Shown one piece after another: positions 17,816 through 26,617 of a stretch of DNA of 64,000 nucleotides. Under the pieces are notes generated by a model. It was given only the letters and a program-made list of their open reading frames with translations, made no database searches and was not told where the DNA came from. Within the stretch, counting starts at the first letter, position 1. Each line of letters opens with the position of its first letter. This stretch comes from Sphingomonas sp. Y57 (GTDB lineage Bacteria > Pseudomonadota > Alphaproteobacteria > Sphingomonadales > Sphingomonadaceae), in the NCBI RefSeq assembly GCF_001015195.1, contig NZ_LDES01000022.1:1-64000 (forward strand). Reading direction: 5' to 3'. A program made the position numbers and the translations under genes.

Positions 17816-18586
17816 ATGACGATCAGTGTGGAGAAGCGGGGAGCGGTCGCGATCGTGACGCTCGACCGCCCCGAAACCAGGAACGCGATCACCCAGGAGA
17901 TGCGCGGCCAGCTCTATGGCGCCTTTGAGCAGATCGCGCTGGACCATGAGATCCGCGCGGCGATCCTGACCGGCGCGAACGGCGCCTTCTGCTCGGGGAT
18001 GGACGTCGGCGGCATGGGCCGGGGCGGCGTGACCGGATCGATGGACCGGATGTACACGCTCAACCGCATCGCGCGGGCGATCCACACGCTCAAGAAGCCG
18101 ACCATCGCGGCGGTGCCTGGCATCTGCGTCGGGGTCGGCTGGTCCTATGCGCTCGCCTGCGACCTGGTTCTGGCGGCCGAGAAGGCCCGGTTCGCCGCGA
18201 TCTTCCGCAACATCGCGCTGGCGCCCGACGGCGGCCTCGTGTGGCAGCTTCGCCAGCAGATCAGCGTCCAGAAGGCCAAGGAGCTGGTCTATTCGGGCCG
18301 GATCATCGGCGCCGACGAGGCGCTGGCGATGGGCCTGGTGTTCGAGAAGACGTCCGACGACGGGCTGATGGAGCGGGCGATGGAGCTGGCCGAGAGCTTC
18401 GCTGCCGGCCCGAGCATCGCGATGGGGCTCGCCAAGCGCCAGTTCGACCTCTCCTGGAACGCCGGCTTCGAACAATATCTCGACATGGAGTTCACGATGC
18501 AGCCGATCGCGAGCCGCAGCGAGGACCATGAGGAGGGCCTTCGCGCCTTCCGCGAGAAGCGCAAGCCGGTCTTCAAGGGGGAATGA
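17816..18586 (+). CDS. Enoyl-CoA hydratase/isomerase (crotonase)
   Basis: A 256-residue crotonase-fold protein. GGAG at 17805-17808 sets the start at 17816. Oxyanion-hole segments FCSGMD and GICVGVGWS are present. At the second catalytic site it has LAPDGGLVWQL, with Asp where hydratases keep Glu and no Glu at the first site; PaaG- and isomerase-type enzymes share the PDGG form. It may therefore isomerise a double bond instead of hydrating it. ATGA overlap with the DUF35 gene, so it is the first cistron of a coupled four-gene operon. Confidence 0.85.
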   Translation: MTISVEKRGAVAIVTLDRPETRNAITQEMRGQLYGAFEQIALDHEIRAAILTGANGAFCSGMDVGGMGRGGVTGSMDRMYTLNRIARAIHTLKKPTIAAVPGICVGVGWSYALACDLVLAAEKARFAAIFRNIALAPDGGLVWQLRQQISVQKAKELVYSGRIIGADEALAMGLVFEKTSDDGLMERAMELAESFAAGPSIAMGLAKRQFDLSWNAGFEQYLDMEFTMQPIASRSEDHEEGLRAFREKRKPVFKGE

Positions 18587-18951
18587 CCGCGATGATCCGG
18601 CCCGAAGCCGAATGGCGGGCACACCTCGCCGAGGGGCGCTTCATGATCCAGCGCAGCCGGTCGACCGGCGGCCATGTCTTCTATCCGCGCATCGTCGAGC
18701 CCGGCACCGGCGCCGACGACCTCGAATGGGTGGAGGCGTCGGGCAAGGGCGTCGTCCACGCCATCACCGTCGTCCGCAAGAAAGACCCGGCGGACAGCTA
18801 CAATGTCGTGCTGGTCGACCTGGCCGAGGGGCCTCGGCTGATGAGCCGGGTCGACGGGATCGCGGTGGACGAGGTCCGCATCGGCATGGACGTGGCGGCG
18901 CGCATCGTCCACGAGGGGGACAAGCCGCTGCTCGTCTTCGTGCCGGCATGA
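18583..18951 (+). CDS. DUF35-type OB-fold protein without zinc ribbon
   Basis: A 122-residue OB-fold protein of the family that accompanies thiolase-like enzymes and hydratases. The N-terminal part (FMIQRSRSTGGHVFYPR) is where the rubredoxin-like zinc ribbon normally sits, but no cysteine is present, so no metal can bind. The fold continues with VVHAITVVRK and RVDGIAVDEVRIGMDV. It overlaps its neighbours on both sides by four bases (ATGA), which strongly suggests a stoichiometric complex with the thiolase-like protein that follows. In steroid degraders a DUF35 domain is required by the aldolase Ltp2. Confidence 0.8.
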   Translation: MTAMIRPEAEWRAHLAEGRFMIQRSRSTGGHVFYPRIVEPGTGADDLEWVEASGKGVVHAITVVRKKDPADSYNVVLVDLAEGPRLMSRVDGIAVDEVRIGMDVAARIVHEGDKPLLVFVPA

Positions 18952-20099
18952 GCATGAGCCACGGCTTCCCGCGCGGGCGCACAGCGATCGTCGGCGCCGC
19001 CACCTTCGGCATCGGCAAGTGCCCCGGTATCTCCCAGGTCGATATGGCAGCCCGTGCCGCGATGCTCGCGCTCGCCGACGCCGGCCTGTCGCTGGCCGAT
19101 GTCGACGCGCTCTACACCTCGGCGCCCTATGAGGCGCTCGGCGGGATGGAGCTTTCCGAATATCTCGGGCTCACCCCCAAGGTGGTCGACTGCAACCGAA
19201 CGGGCGGTTCTGCTTTCGAGGTCTATGTCCAGCAGGCGGCGCTCGCGCTGGACGCCGGGCTGATCGACTGCGCGCTGATCGCCTATGGCTCCAATCCGGC
19301 CAGCAATCCTCCGCCCGGTGTCGGCATGACTCGCCAGAGCCCGTGGGAGGCGCCCTATCGGCCCCTCGCGCCGATCTCCTCCTATGCGCTGGCGGCGAGC
19401 CGGCACATGCACCTCTACGGCACTACCCGAGACCAGCTCGCCGAGGTGGCGGTGGCGGCGCGGCGCTGGGCGCAGCTCAATCCCGAGGCGGCGGTCCGCG
19501 ATCCGCTGACGATCGACGAGGTGCTGGCCGCCCGCATGGTCTCCGATCCGCTGAGCGTACGCGACTGCTGCCTGTTCAACGACGGTGCCGCGGCAGTGGT
19601 GATGGTGCGCGCCGACCGGGCGAGGGACTGCGCCAGGCGGCCGATCCCTGTACTGGGCGCCGCCCATGCCGTGACGCATCGGGAGATCAGCTCGATGCCC
19701 GACCTGACGGTGACAGGCGCCGCGATCTCGGGCCCCCAAGCTTTCGCCCAGGCCGGGGTGACGGCCGCCGACATCGATCTGGCGATGCTCTACGATGCCT
19801 TCACCATCACCCCGATCCTGTTCCTGGAGGACCTCGGCTTCTGCCCCAAGGGCGAAGGCGGCCGTTTTGTCCAAAACGGCACGATCGCACCGGGCGGGCG
19901 GCTGGCGGTCAACACCAACGGCGGCGGCCTCTCCTGCGTCCATCCCGGCATGTACGGGCTGTTCCTGCTGGTCGAGGCGGTCCGCCAGTTGCGTGGCGAG
20001 GCGGGCGATCGCCAGTTGGCGCGCGCCGAACTGGCGGTGGCGCATGGCAATGGCGGAGTGTTGTCGAGCGAGGCGACGGTGGTGCTCGCCCGCGGCTGA
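18948..20099 (+). CDS. Thiolase-like (SCP-x/Ltp2-type) protein, candidate retro-aldolase
   Basis: A 383-residue thiolase-superfamily protein. The start is ATG at 18948 (another at 18954), overlapping the DUF35 stop. The segment that should carry the nucleophilic cysteine reads CNRTGGSAFEVY (from 82), with no Cys at the active position, so it cannot be an ordinary thiolase. It keeps YDAFT at Tyr282 and the HPGMYG loop with Tyr336. The steroid side-chain aldolase Ltp2 is known to use tyrosines in a rebuilt thiolase site and to need a DUF35 partner; equivalence of these tyrosines is my inference. The likely product is a shortened ketone plus an acyl-CoA. Confidence 0.8.
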   Translation: MSMSHGFPRGRTAIVGAATFGIGKCPGISQVDMAARAAMLALADAGLSLADVDALYTSAPYEALGGMELSEYLGLTPKVVDCNRTGGSAFEVYVQQAALALDAGLIDCALIAYGSNPASNPPPGVGMTRQSPWEAPYRPLAPISSYALAASRHMHLYGTTRDQLAEVAVAARRWAQLNPEAAVRDPLTIDEVLAARMVSDPLSVRDCCLFNDGAAAVVMVRADRARDCARRPIPVLGAAHAVTHREISSMPDLTVTGAAISGPQAFAQAGVTAADIDLAMLYDAFTITPILFLEDLGFCPKGEGGRFVQNGTIAPGGRLAVNTNGGGLSCVHPGMYGLFLLVEAVRQLRGEAGDRQLARAELAVAHGNGGVLSSEATVVLARG

Positions 20100-20110
20100 G
20101 GGAGGATGGC

Positions 20111-20539
20111 ATGAACGAGGCGGAGAAGCTGCTGCGGGCCGTGTTCCGCTTCGGCGACGGGAACGAATGGGACGCGATCGCCACGATCGATCGATCGCGG
20201 AGCGACAGTTGGGAGCATATCCACCCGGACGCCCGCTACAGCCTGTTCGGCCCGTCGGGCACCAAGGAGATGCTGGTCGGCCGCGACGCCTTCCTCGATT
20301 TTGTCACCCGCTGTGCCGCGGCCATTTCCGAGCGGCACGACGAGATCGTCACGATCAGCGGTATCGACGAGCAATGCGCGCTGGTGCACGCCCGCGCCTA
20401 TCGCCGCAGCCGCGCGACCGGTGAGGAGATTCGCTATGAATGGGCGATGCTCTACCGCGTCGAGGACGGCCGGATCACCTATGGCGCCGACATGCTTGAT
20501 GCCGACGCGCAGGCCTTCTGGGGCCGGGTGCTGGGGTAA
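20111..20539 (+). CDS. NTF2-like (SnoaL) family protein
   Basis: A 142-residue cone-barrel protein. GGAGGATGGC directly precedes the ATG at 20111. Features are RFGDGNEWDAIATID, a central strand YSLFGPSGTKEMLVGRDAF and EWAMLYRVEDGRITYGADM. It follows the thiolase-like gene by 11 bases and ends one base before the convergent crotonase stop. Members can be isomerases, dehydratases or ligand carriers; context suggests processing of a CoA ester or a ketone, not established. Confidence 0.75.
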   Translation: MNEAEKLLRAVFRFGDGNEWDAIATIDRSRSDSWEHIHPDARYSLFGPSGTKEMLVGRDAFLDFVTRCAAAISERHDEIVTISGIDEQCALVHARAYRRSRATGEEIRYEWAMLYRVEDGRITYGADMLDADAQAFWGRVLG

Positions 20540-21448
20540 TCAGGCTGACGGTCTGCGCGCCCGAAGCGCGATACGGCTGTTGCCGAACGGCGCATCGCGG
20601 TTGGTCAGCGCCTCCTTGAGACCCTTCTCCGCCATATCCTTGCGGAACTGGCTACGGCGTGGCCCCTGGCTGAGGTGGGCCCGCGCGTCGAGTTCGGCGG
20701 CGTAGCGCTGCGACAGCTTGGCGCCCGCCAGTTCCATCTGCATGTTCATCACCCGCTTGTGGGTCGCCAATATCTCGGCATCGACGCAGGCGATGCGACG
20801 GACCATCTCGTCGGCCTCGGCGTCGATCTCCTCGGCGGGATAGGCTTCCAGCACCAGACCGATCCGCGCGGCATCGATCCCGCTGATCGTATCGCCGGTG
20901 AACAGCATCCGCTTCGACCATTGCGGGCCACAATGATAGAACCACAAATTGGTCGGCGGGGTGCCGTTGGCGCGGGCGGCCGGGAAACCGATCTTCGCAT
21001 CGTCGGCGGCCAGAACGATGTCGCAGGAAAAGGCCAGGTCGGTACCGCCGGCCAGGCAATTGCCCTGGATTTTGGCGATGATCGGCTTGTGCAGATCGAG
21101 CATGATCAGCGTCAGCTCCTGCTGCCGCTCGAGATTCCAGATATCATCGTCAAGGGTGCCCGCCCGCGTCCGATACTGGTCGACATCATAATCGGGCGCG
21201 ACGGCTGCCGCCCCGCCATAGCTGTCGGTAAGGTCGTAGCCCGCGCAGAAGTCCTTGCCCGCGCCCGACAGCAGGATCGCGTTCACGTCCCGTCGGTCGT
21301 CGGCTTCCAGCAGTGCCTCGTGCAGTTCGCGGATCGTCTGGGCGGACAACGCATTGCGTTTCTCCGGCCGGTTGAGCGTGATCCGGGCGACGTTGTCGCG
21401 CACGTCGAACGCCACGCAATCGGTCGATTTCAGCCATTTCATGCCCAT
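20540..21448 (-). CDS. Enoyl-CoA hydratase/isomerase family protein
   Basis: A 302-residue crotonase-fold protein. The start at 21448 is chosen because GGAAGGGG precedes it at normal spacing; an upstream in-frame codon at 21466 overlaps that site. FCAGYDL and GNCLAGGTDLAF give the oxyanion hole. The active-site strand reads GFPAARANGTPPTNLW, without the usual Glu and GG, so hydratase activity is doubtful. It lies alone on the minus strand, tail to tail with the NTF2-like gene and divergent from the SDR at 21623. It could be a hydrolase, isomerase or non-classical lyase of the family. Confidence 0.82.
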   Translation of the reverse strand: MGMKWLKSTDCVAFDVRDNVARITLNRPEKRNALSAQTIRELHEALLEADDRRDVNAILLSGAGKDFCAGYDLTDSYGGAAAVAPDYDVDQYRTRAGTLDDDIWNLERQQELTLIMLDLHKPIIAKIQGNCLAGGTDLAFSCDIVLAADDAKIGFPAARANGTPPTNLWFYHCGPQWSKRMLFTGDTISGIDAARIGLVLEAYPAEEIDAEADEMVRRIACVDAEILATHKRVMNMQMELAGAKLSQRYAAELDARAHLSQGPRRSQFRKDMAEKGLKEALTNRDAPFGNSRIALRARRPSA

Positions 21449-21622
21449 GACACGCCCCTTCCGCAATGCTTTGCCGGGGACTCATGACATAGCGCAACGG
21501 GGCGAGGCGAGCCCGAACGGCCGGAAAGCCGCGCCGATCACGGCTGTGATGTTCGGCGCCCATGACTGGAACCGCCTTTTCCATCCGACGCATGGTGTCG
21601 GCCCCAACAGGAAGAGGATGAT

Positions 21623-22420
21623 ATGGGCAGGCTGGACGGCAAGGTCGCGCTGATCATGGGCGCGACGCGCGCGGGCAATATGGGCCAGGCGATCGCCCGG
21701 CGGTTCATCGGCGAGGGAGCGAAAGTAGTGGTCTCCGGGCGCGGACGCGAGGGGCTCGACGCCTTCGCGGCCGAGACCGGCGCTACCGCCCTGCCCTGCG
21801 ACGTCCGCCGTCGCGCCGAGATCGAGGCGCTCGCCGATGCGGTGTTGGCTCGGCACGGCAGTCTCGACATCGCCGTCAATGCCGCCGCGACCGGCACGCT
21901 CGCCTCCTTCGAGGAGGAAACCGAGGAGCAGGTCGACGAGATGCTGTCGATCATCTTCAAGGGCGGCCTGTTCTTCATGCAGGCGGTGGTCGGGCGGATG
22001 AAGCGCCCCAACGGCCGGGGCGGTTCGATCATCACCGTCTCCTCGGCGGTGGCGGACATCATGTCCGAAAACCATTGCAGCTATATGGGCGCCAAGGCCG
22101 GTCTCAACCACATGACCCGCTTCGTCGCCTATGAATATGGCCGGCACGGCATTCGCGCCAATATCCTCTCGCCGGGGCTGACCATCACGCCGATGCTGGG
22201 CGGGTATGACGTGCCCGGCATGGCCGATGCCTATGCGCGCGAATATCCGCTCGGCCGGATCGGCACGGTCGAGGACGTTGCCAACGCCGCGCTGTTCATG
22301 GCTAGCGACGAATGCTTCATGACCGGGGAGACGTTCCACGTCACCGGCGGGCTGACCCTGCGCCGCAATCCGACCACGTCGGAGGTCATGGCCTCGATCG
22401 CAGCCGCCGGAACGGCCTGA
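21623..22420 (+). CDS. SDR family oxidoreductase
   Basis: NAD(P)-dependent dehydrogenase of 265 residues. AGGAAGAGG precedes the ATG. The cofactor loop MGATRAGNMGQAIA is an extended form, VNAAA replaces NNAG, and the catalytic Ser and YxxxK are in VSSAVAD and YMGAK. SGRGRE after the second strand, with Arg, hints at NADP preference. It shares one base with the next NTF2-like gene (TGATG), indicating coupled translation and possibly sequential reactions, such as dehydrogenation then isomerisation. Confidence 0.87.
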   Translation: MGRLDGKVALIMGATRAGNMGQAIARRFIGEGAKVVVSGRGREGLDAFAAETGATALPCDVRRRAEIEALADAVLARHGSLDIAVNAAATGTLASFEEETEEQVDEMLSIIFKGGLFFMQAVVGRMKRPNGRGGSIITVSSAVADIMSENHCSYMGAKAGLNHMTRFVAYEYGRHGIRANILSPGLTITPMLGGYDVPGMADAYAREYPLGRIGTVEDVANAALFMASDECFMTGETFHVTGGLTLRRNPTTSEVMASIAAAGTA

Positions 22421-22863
22421 TGGACGCAATCGAAAAGCTACTGGCGATCGAGGAGGTGCGTGCGGTCAAGGCGCGCTATTTCCGCTGCGTCGACACCAAG
22501 GACTGGGCCGGCTTCGCCGCGCTGTTCGCCGAGGATGCGCTGTTCGACATCAGCGACGACGTGCCGGGCGGCGTCATCCGCGGCCGCGCCGCGATCGTCG
22601 AGGCGGCAAGCACCCCGCTCGCCCGCTGCCGCACGGTCCATCACGGCCATTGCCCCGAGGTCGAGATACTCTCGCCCACCGAGGCGCGGGCGATCTGGGC
22701 GATGGAGGACATCCTCCGCTGGGACGACGACGACCCCGATGCGCCGCTGAGCCGCCTGCACGGCTTCGGCCACTATCACGAGAACTATGAGAAGCGCGAC
22801 GGCCGCTGGCTGATCACGACGATGAAGCTGACCCGCCTGATCGTCGACCACGAGCCGCGCTGA
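22420..22863 (+). CDS. NTF2-like (SnoaL_4) family protein
   Basis: A 147-residue protein of the same broad fold as those at 7705 and 20111. The opening IEEVRAVKARYFRCVDTKDW has the Tyr-Arg-Asp arrangement typical of SnoaL_4, and HGFGHYHENYEKRDGRWLI closes the barrel. Its start overlaps the SDR stop by one base. A His pair (VHHGH) lies mid-sequence. Dehydratase or isomerase roles are known in the family, but this member is not assigned. Confidence 0.78.
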   Translation: MDAIEKLLAIEEVRAVKARYFRCVDTKDWAGFAALFAEDALFDISDDVPGGVIRGRAAIVEAASTPLARCRTVHHGHCPEVEILSPTEARAIWAMEDILRWDDDDPDAPLSRLHGFGHYHENYEKRDGRWLITTMKLTRLIVDHEPR

Positions 22864-22900
22864 TCGGCTGGCTCCGATAGTCGGTTCCGTAGGATCCCAC

Positions 22901-23040
22901 CGTTCGTCCCGAGCGAAGTCGAGGGACGTTCGCCCTCGGCCACGATCCTGCTTCGCACGATCGTCTCGACTTCGGCCTTTGGCCGAAGTTTATCCCGAGC
23001 GCCTGCCTTGCAGGCTGTCGAGGGGCTCGACGCGAACGGA
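22901..23040. repeat. Extragenic palindromic element, copy 1
   Basis: The element lies in the 220-bp gap between convergent genes. The 30-mer at 22901-22930 begins CGTTCGTCCCGAGCGAAGTC. A second part at 22963-23040 starts TCTCGACTTCGGC, contains the nested hairpin GCCTTTGGC, and ends near GCGAACGGA, roughly the complement of the first part. Four related copies occur in this window, all between convergent genes. A role as a bidirectional terminator or REP-like element is inferred. Confidence 0.8.
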
Positions 23041-23083
23041 AACCAGGTTCGCTCTGTGCGAACGAACGTGGACGCCACCTCCC

Positions 23084-24271
23084 TCAGAAACCGAACCGCC
23101 GCGCCACCTGCGCCTGGCGCGTCGCCAGCATCTCCGCGCGTTCGGCCGGCGAGACGATCGGCGTGTCGGCCGGCAAATGATCGCGCACCTCGGCCAGCCT
23201 GACCTTGCGGGTCGCCGGCACCGGATGGCTCGGCGAGAGATACCAGCGCCACATCCCCAGCCCCTTGAGCAGGCCCGCCGTATCGACCCAGTTGGGTATG
23301 CCGGGATCGCGCGGGCTCAGCACGATCCGCACCCGGCCGTCGGCGTCGCGGCGCGCCTGCTTGTCGTTGATCGAGCTGGCGTGAAAGCGATAGTCGGTGG
23401 TCTGGAACCAGGGATCGGCGAGCTGGAGCGACCAATATTTGCAGTCGGGAATCTCGCTGTCGATGATCAGCGCCTCGTCCTCGGCCAGGTCGTAGATCAT
23501 CTGGATATAGACGGCGCGCGGATTGCCGCCGACGTTCGACACCGACATGGTCGGCAGCCACAGCCGGTTGGGCCCGCCTGCCTCGCGTAGCACCGTATCC
23601 GACATGTCCTGGTACCAGTCGACCGAGAAGCTTGTCATATGCGCGATCTTGCCGAGCCGCTCGGCGATCTGCGCCTCGCTCAGCAGCACGCTGTCGGACG
23701 GGGCGCGGTCGATGCATTCGATGTGGATGGTGGCGCCGTCGGCATTGGCCCAGTCGTCCCAGACGTCGCGCACCAGCAGGCAGATATTGTGGCTGTCGCG
23801 GTCGAGCTTCATCCAGTTGCCGGGTTGCGGATCGGCGGAGGCGATCGCCTCGAAACTGCCGTCGGGGCCCAGCTCGAACTCGTCCATGTCCCAATTGGCC
23901 AGGTTGCGCTGGTCGGCGTCGCCCCACCAGCCATGCTGTGCCTGGATGTCGAGCCAGCGGGTGTTGCCGCGTTTTCCCCAGATCCGGTAGGTGCGCCGGC
24001 CGTCGATCGCGGTCCAGTGGTAGCGGAAATCCGGGCTCGGCGCCCCCCACTGATATTCCACCGGGGTGAAGATGGTGTGCGAGAAGAAGGTCGGATAGGC
24101 CTGCCGCGGCGCCATATAGAGGTTGAAGCCGAAGGCCTGCAGCATCGAGATATAATAGGCCGCCTGGGCACGGAGTTGCGGTGTGCTCGCCCAGTTCGAC
24201 GTCATCGCGCGGGTGCGCGCCTCGTCGATCACCCGCTGATAATCGGCCCAGGCCGCGTCGGTGCCCGTCAT
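23084..24271 (-). CDS. DUF1214 domain-containing protein (paralog 2)
   Basis: A 395-residue protein with no signal peptide. GGGGAGAAGGA precedes the ATG. The shared signature is DLAEDEALIIDSEIP, KYWSLQL, a SSINDKQ segment and RDPGIPNWVDT. The N-terminal part is rich in Trp, Tyr and His (HGWWGD, YQWGAP), suggesting a sugar- or sterol-like aromatic binding site; this is impression only. It follows an SDR gene by 13 bases on the minus strand. Function is unknown, as for the paralogs at 9301 and 58569. Confidence 0.8.
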   Translation of the reverse strand: MTGTDAAWADYQRVIDEARTRAMTSNWASTPQLRAQAAYYISMLQAFGFNLYMAPRQAYPTFFSHTIFTPVEYQWGAPSPDFRYHWTAIDGRRTYRIWGKRGNTRWLDIQAQHGWWGDADQRNLANWDMDEFELGPDGSFEAIASADPQPGNWMKLDRDSHNICLLVRDVWDDWANADGATIHIECIDRAPSDSVLLSEAQIAERLGKIAHMTSFSVDWYQDMSDTVLREAGGPNRLWLPTMSVSNVGGNPRAVYIQMIYDLAEDEALIIDSEIPDCKYWSLQLADPWFQTTDYRFHASSINDKQARRDADGRVRIVLSPRDPGIPNWVDTAGLLKGLGMWRWYLSPSHPVPATRKVRLAEVRDHLPADTPIVSPAERAEMLATRQAQVARRFGF

Positions 24272-24284
24272 CGTCCTTCTCCCC

Positions 24285-25082
24285 TCAGTCGGCCAGCATA
24301 TCGGCGAGCGCCTGGAACCTGGCCCGCGCGCCCGGTCGCATATCCTCGCCCAGGATCAGGCGCGGCGGGGGGGCGCCACCGTCAAGCGCGGCCAGGATCG
24401 CGGCGACCACCGCCTCGGCTGTCATCGCCTTGTCCTTGTAATAGGCGTCGAGCAGCCCTTTGCCGCCGTCGAGATAGCCGTAATGGCCGCCTCGCTCGCC
24501 GACCTCGGTGGTACCATGGCTGATGAAACGGGTAAGCACCGCGCCGGGTTCGACCAGCATCACCCGGCCGCCGAAGCCGGCCATTTCGATCGCCGCCGTT
24601 TCGGAAAGACCTTCGAGCGCGAACTTGCTGGCGCAATAGGCGCCGAGCCCCGGCACCCCCATCAGCCCGCAGCCCGAGGAGATGTTGACGAAGGTTCCGC
24701 GCCCTTGCCGACGAACGTGCGGCAGAAATGCCTGCATCACCGCCATCGGTCCGAACACATTGGTCGCGAACAGCGCCTTGGCGTCGTCGAGCGGGGTTTC
24801 CTCGACCGGCGCGAACAGGCTGCGGCCGGCATTGTTGACGACGACGTCGATTTCGCCACCCGCCAGCGCCATCGCCTGCTCGACCACGGCCGGAATGAGG
24901 GCATGATCATCGAGATCGAGCGCGATGCCATGCGCGACGCCGGGCCGGCTGCGGGTGAAGGCATCGGCTTCGGCGACGCGCCGCGCGGTACCGATGACGA
25001 CATCGCCGCGATCGAGCAGCGCCGTCGCCAGCGCCTGTCCCAGTCCCCCGCTCACGCCCGTGACGAACCATCGTTGCGCCAT
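24285..25082 (-). CDS. SDR family oxidoreductase
   Basis: Classical SDR of 265 residues. The start at 25082 has GAGGAGAG upstream; the longer frame to 25151 does not. Motifs are TGVSGGLG, NNAGRS, NISSGCG and YCASK (YxxxK). The GTARR segment after the second strand suggests NADP. The sequence is of the type with SDR-retinol or sterol-like dehydrogenases. It is first in a two-gene operon with DUF1214 paralog 2, divergent from the Rieske gene at 25257. Confidence 0.86.
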   Translation of the reverse strand: MAQRWFVTGVSGGLGQALATALLDRGDVVIGTARRVAEADAFTRSRPGVAHGIALDLDDHALIPAVVEQAMALAGGEIDVVVNNAGRSLFAPVEETPLDDAKALFATNVFGPMAVMQAFLPHVRRQGRGTFVNISSGCGLMGVPGLGAYCASKFALEGLSETAAIEMAGFGGRVMLVEPGAVLTRFISHGTTEVGERGGHYGYLDGGKGLLDAYYKDKAMTAEAVVAAILAALDGGAPPPRLILGEDMRPGARARFQALADMLAD

Positions 25083-25256
25083 GCCGCTCTCTCCTCTGGT
25101 GAGGAGCGGACCATCGGGGGCTTTGCCGGGCGGTACAATTGCCCCCCTCAACCGATCAGACTGGTGATCAAGCGACAGGCAGGCGCCTTAACGCATTGAC
25201 GCGCAAGGGGTGCCGCTGTCCTTTTCTCTCCATCCGCCGGGAGAGGATCGAGTACC

Positions 25257-26600
25257 GTGGATCAACCAGTGCAACAGTTGCAACCCAAAATCACCCGGCG
25301 CGCCAAGGCCGGGCCCGACGATTTCATCCCCAAGGCCGATTACGTCTCGCGCGACTTCGCCCGGCGCGAGGCTGACCGGCTGTGGCCACGGACCTGGCAA
25401 ATGGCTTGCCGCGAGGAAGAGATTCCCCGGGTCGGCGATTACGTCACCTATGATCTTCTCGACGAGTCGATCATCGTCGTCCGCACCGCGCCCGACCGTA
25501 TCGCCGCCTTTCACAACGCCTGCCAGCATCGCGGCCGCCGCCTGACCGAGGGTTGCGGCCATGCCGCGCGGCTCCATTGCCGCTTTCATGGCTGGTCGTG
25601 GAAGCTCGACGGGACGATCGCCCATGTCGTCGACCGCGACAATTGGGACGGCACCCTGAAGGACGAGGACATCGCCCTGCCCAAGGTGCGGGTCGGTAGC
25701 TGGGGCGGCTGGGTGTTCGTCTGCATGAGCGAGGAGACCGAGCCGCTGCTCGAATTCCTGGCGCCGCTGCCCGACGTGTTCCGCAACTATCCGTTCGAGA
25801 AGATGCGCTACCGCTGGTACAAGTCGACCGGTATCGCGTGCAACTGGAAGACCGCGCTCGAAGCCTTCAACGAGGGCTATCACGTCCAGACCACCCACAG
25901 CCAGCTGCTGCCCGTCCACGACGACGAGGCGCTGGCCCATGCCGAGGGCCGCCACGGCAGCTACCAGCTCGCGCCCGGCCGCATCTCGCTGGGCGAGCGA
26001 TCGCCGCGGCTGGCTGCCCGGGCAGTCGACTACCGGCACAATGTCCGCGATTTCGTGCTGATGCTCGAACAGGACCTGAAGGCCTCGATCCCGCCGCACA
26101 TGTCCGAACTGATGGACCGGCTGGTCGAGGAGCTTCCGGCCGAGGCCAGCCTGCTCGACGTGCTGATGAAATACGGCCAGATCGCCTGTGAGGCGGCCGG
26201 CGAGCGTGGCATACCCTTCCCGGCCCTTACTCCCGAGGAGATCGGCCGGGCCGGCGCCGACTGGCACCTCTTCCCCAACATGGTCTTCCTGCCGGCGCCC
26301 GACGCGATGCTCGCCTATCGCGCGCGGCCCGACCGCGACGATCCCGAGCGCTGCATCTTCGAGGTCTATTCGCTGCTGCTCTACCCCGAGGGCGGGGAGC
26401 CGCCGCTAGAACGGCAATATTTCGCGGACTGGAAGGATCATGACGCCTGGGGCCTGATCCTCGAACAGGATTTCCAGAACATGACCGAGGTCCAGCGCGG
26501 CATGCGGTCGCGGGGCTTCACCGGATCGCGCACCAACCCCGTCCAGGAGAAGAGCGTATCCAATTTCCACCGCGCCTTGCGCGAATTCATCAGCGAATAG
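25257..26600 (+). CDS. Rieske non-haem iron oxygenase alpha subunit (1)
   Basis: Terminal oxygenase of 447 residues starting at GTG, with GGGAGAGG upstream. The [2Fe-2S] ligands are Cys89, His91, Cys108 and His111; the mononuclear iron histidines are His209 and His214 in EGYHVQTTH. Length and layout resemble aromatic-ring or alicyclic hydroxylating alpha subunits, longer than KshA (about 385). No beta subunit, ferredoxin or reductase gene adjoins it, so electrons must come from elsewhere. It begins an operon with three SDRs, which could oxidise the alcohols or diols it makes. Confidence 0.9.
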   Translation: MDQPVQQLQPKITRRAKAGPDDFIPKADYVSRDFARREADRLWPRTWQMACREEEIPRVGDYVTYDLLDESIIVVRTAPDRIAAFHNACQHRGRRLTEGCGHAARLHCRFHGWSWKLDGTIAHVVDRDNWDGTLKDEDIALPKVRVGSWGGWVFVCMSEETEPLLEFLAPLPDVFRNYPFEKMRYRWYKSTGIACNWKTALEAFNEGYHVQTTHSQLLPVHDDEALAHAEGRHGSYQLAPGRISLGERSPRLAARAVDYRHNVRDFVLMLEQDLKASIPPHMSELMDRLVEELPAEASLLDVLMKYGQIACEAAGERGIPFPALTPEEIGRAGADWHLFPNMVFLPAPDAMLAYRARPDRDDPERCIFEVYSLLLYPEGGEPPLERQYFADWKDHDAWGLILEQDFQNMTEVQRGMRSRGFTGSRTNPVQEKSVSNFHRALREFISE

Positions 26601-26617
26601 ATCGGGAGACGAGGAAG

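Noticed and set aside
15489-17819. A 776-codon plus-strand frame opposite E1 alpha and thiolase
   Set aside because: The minus-strand genes show TPP and thiolase motifs; the plus frame has no recognisable domain and no ribosome site.
18948-20099. An ordinary degradative thiolase
   Set aside because: The nucleophilic Cys is missing at the conserved position, unlike the complete thiolase at 16476.
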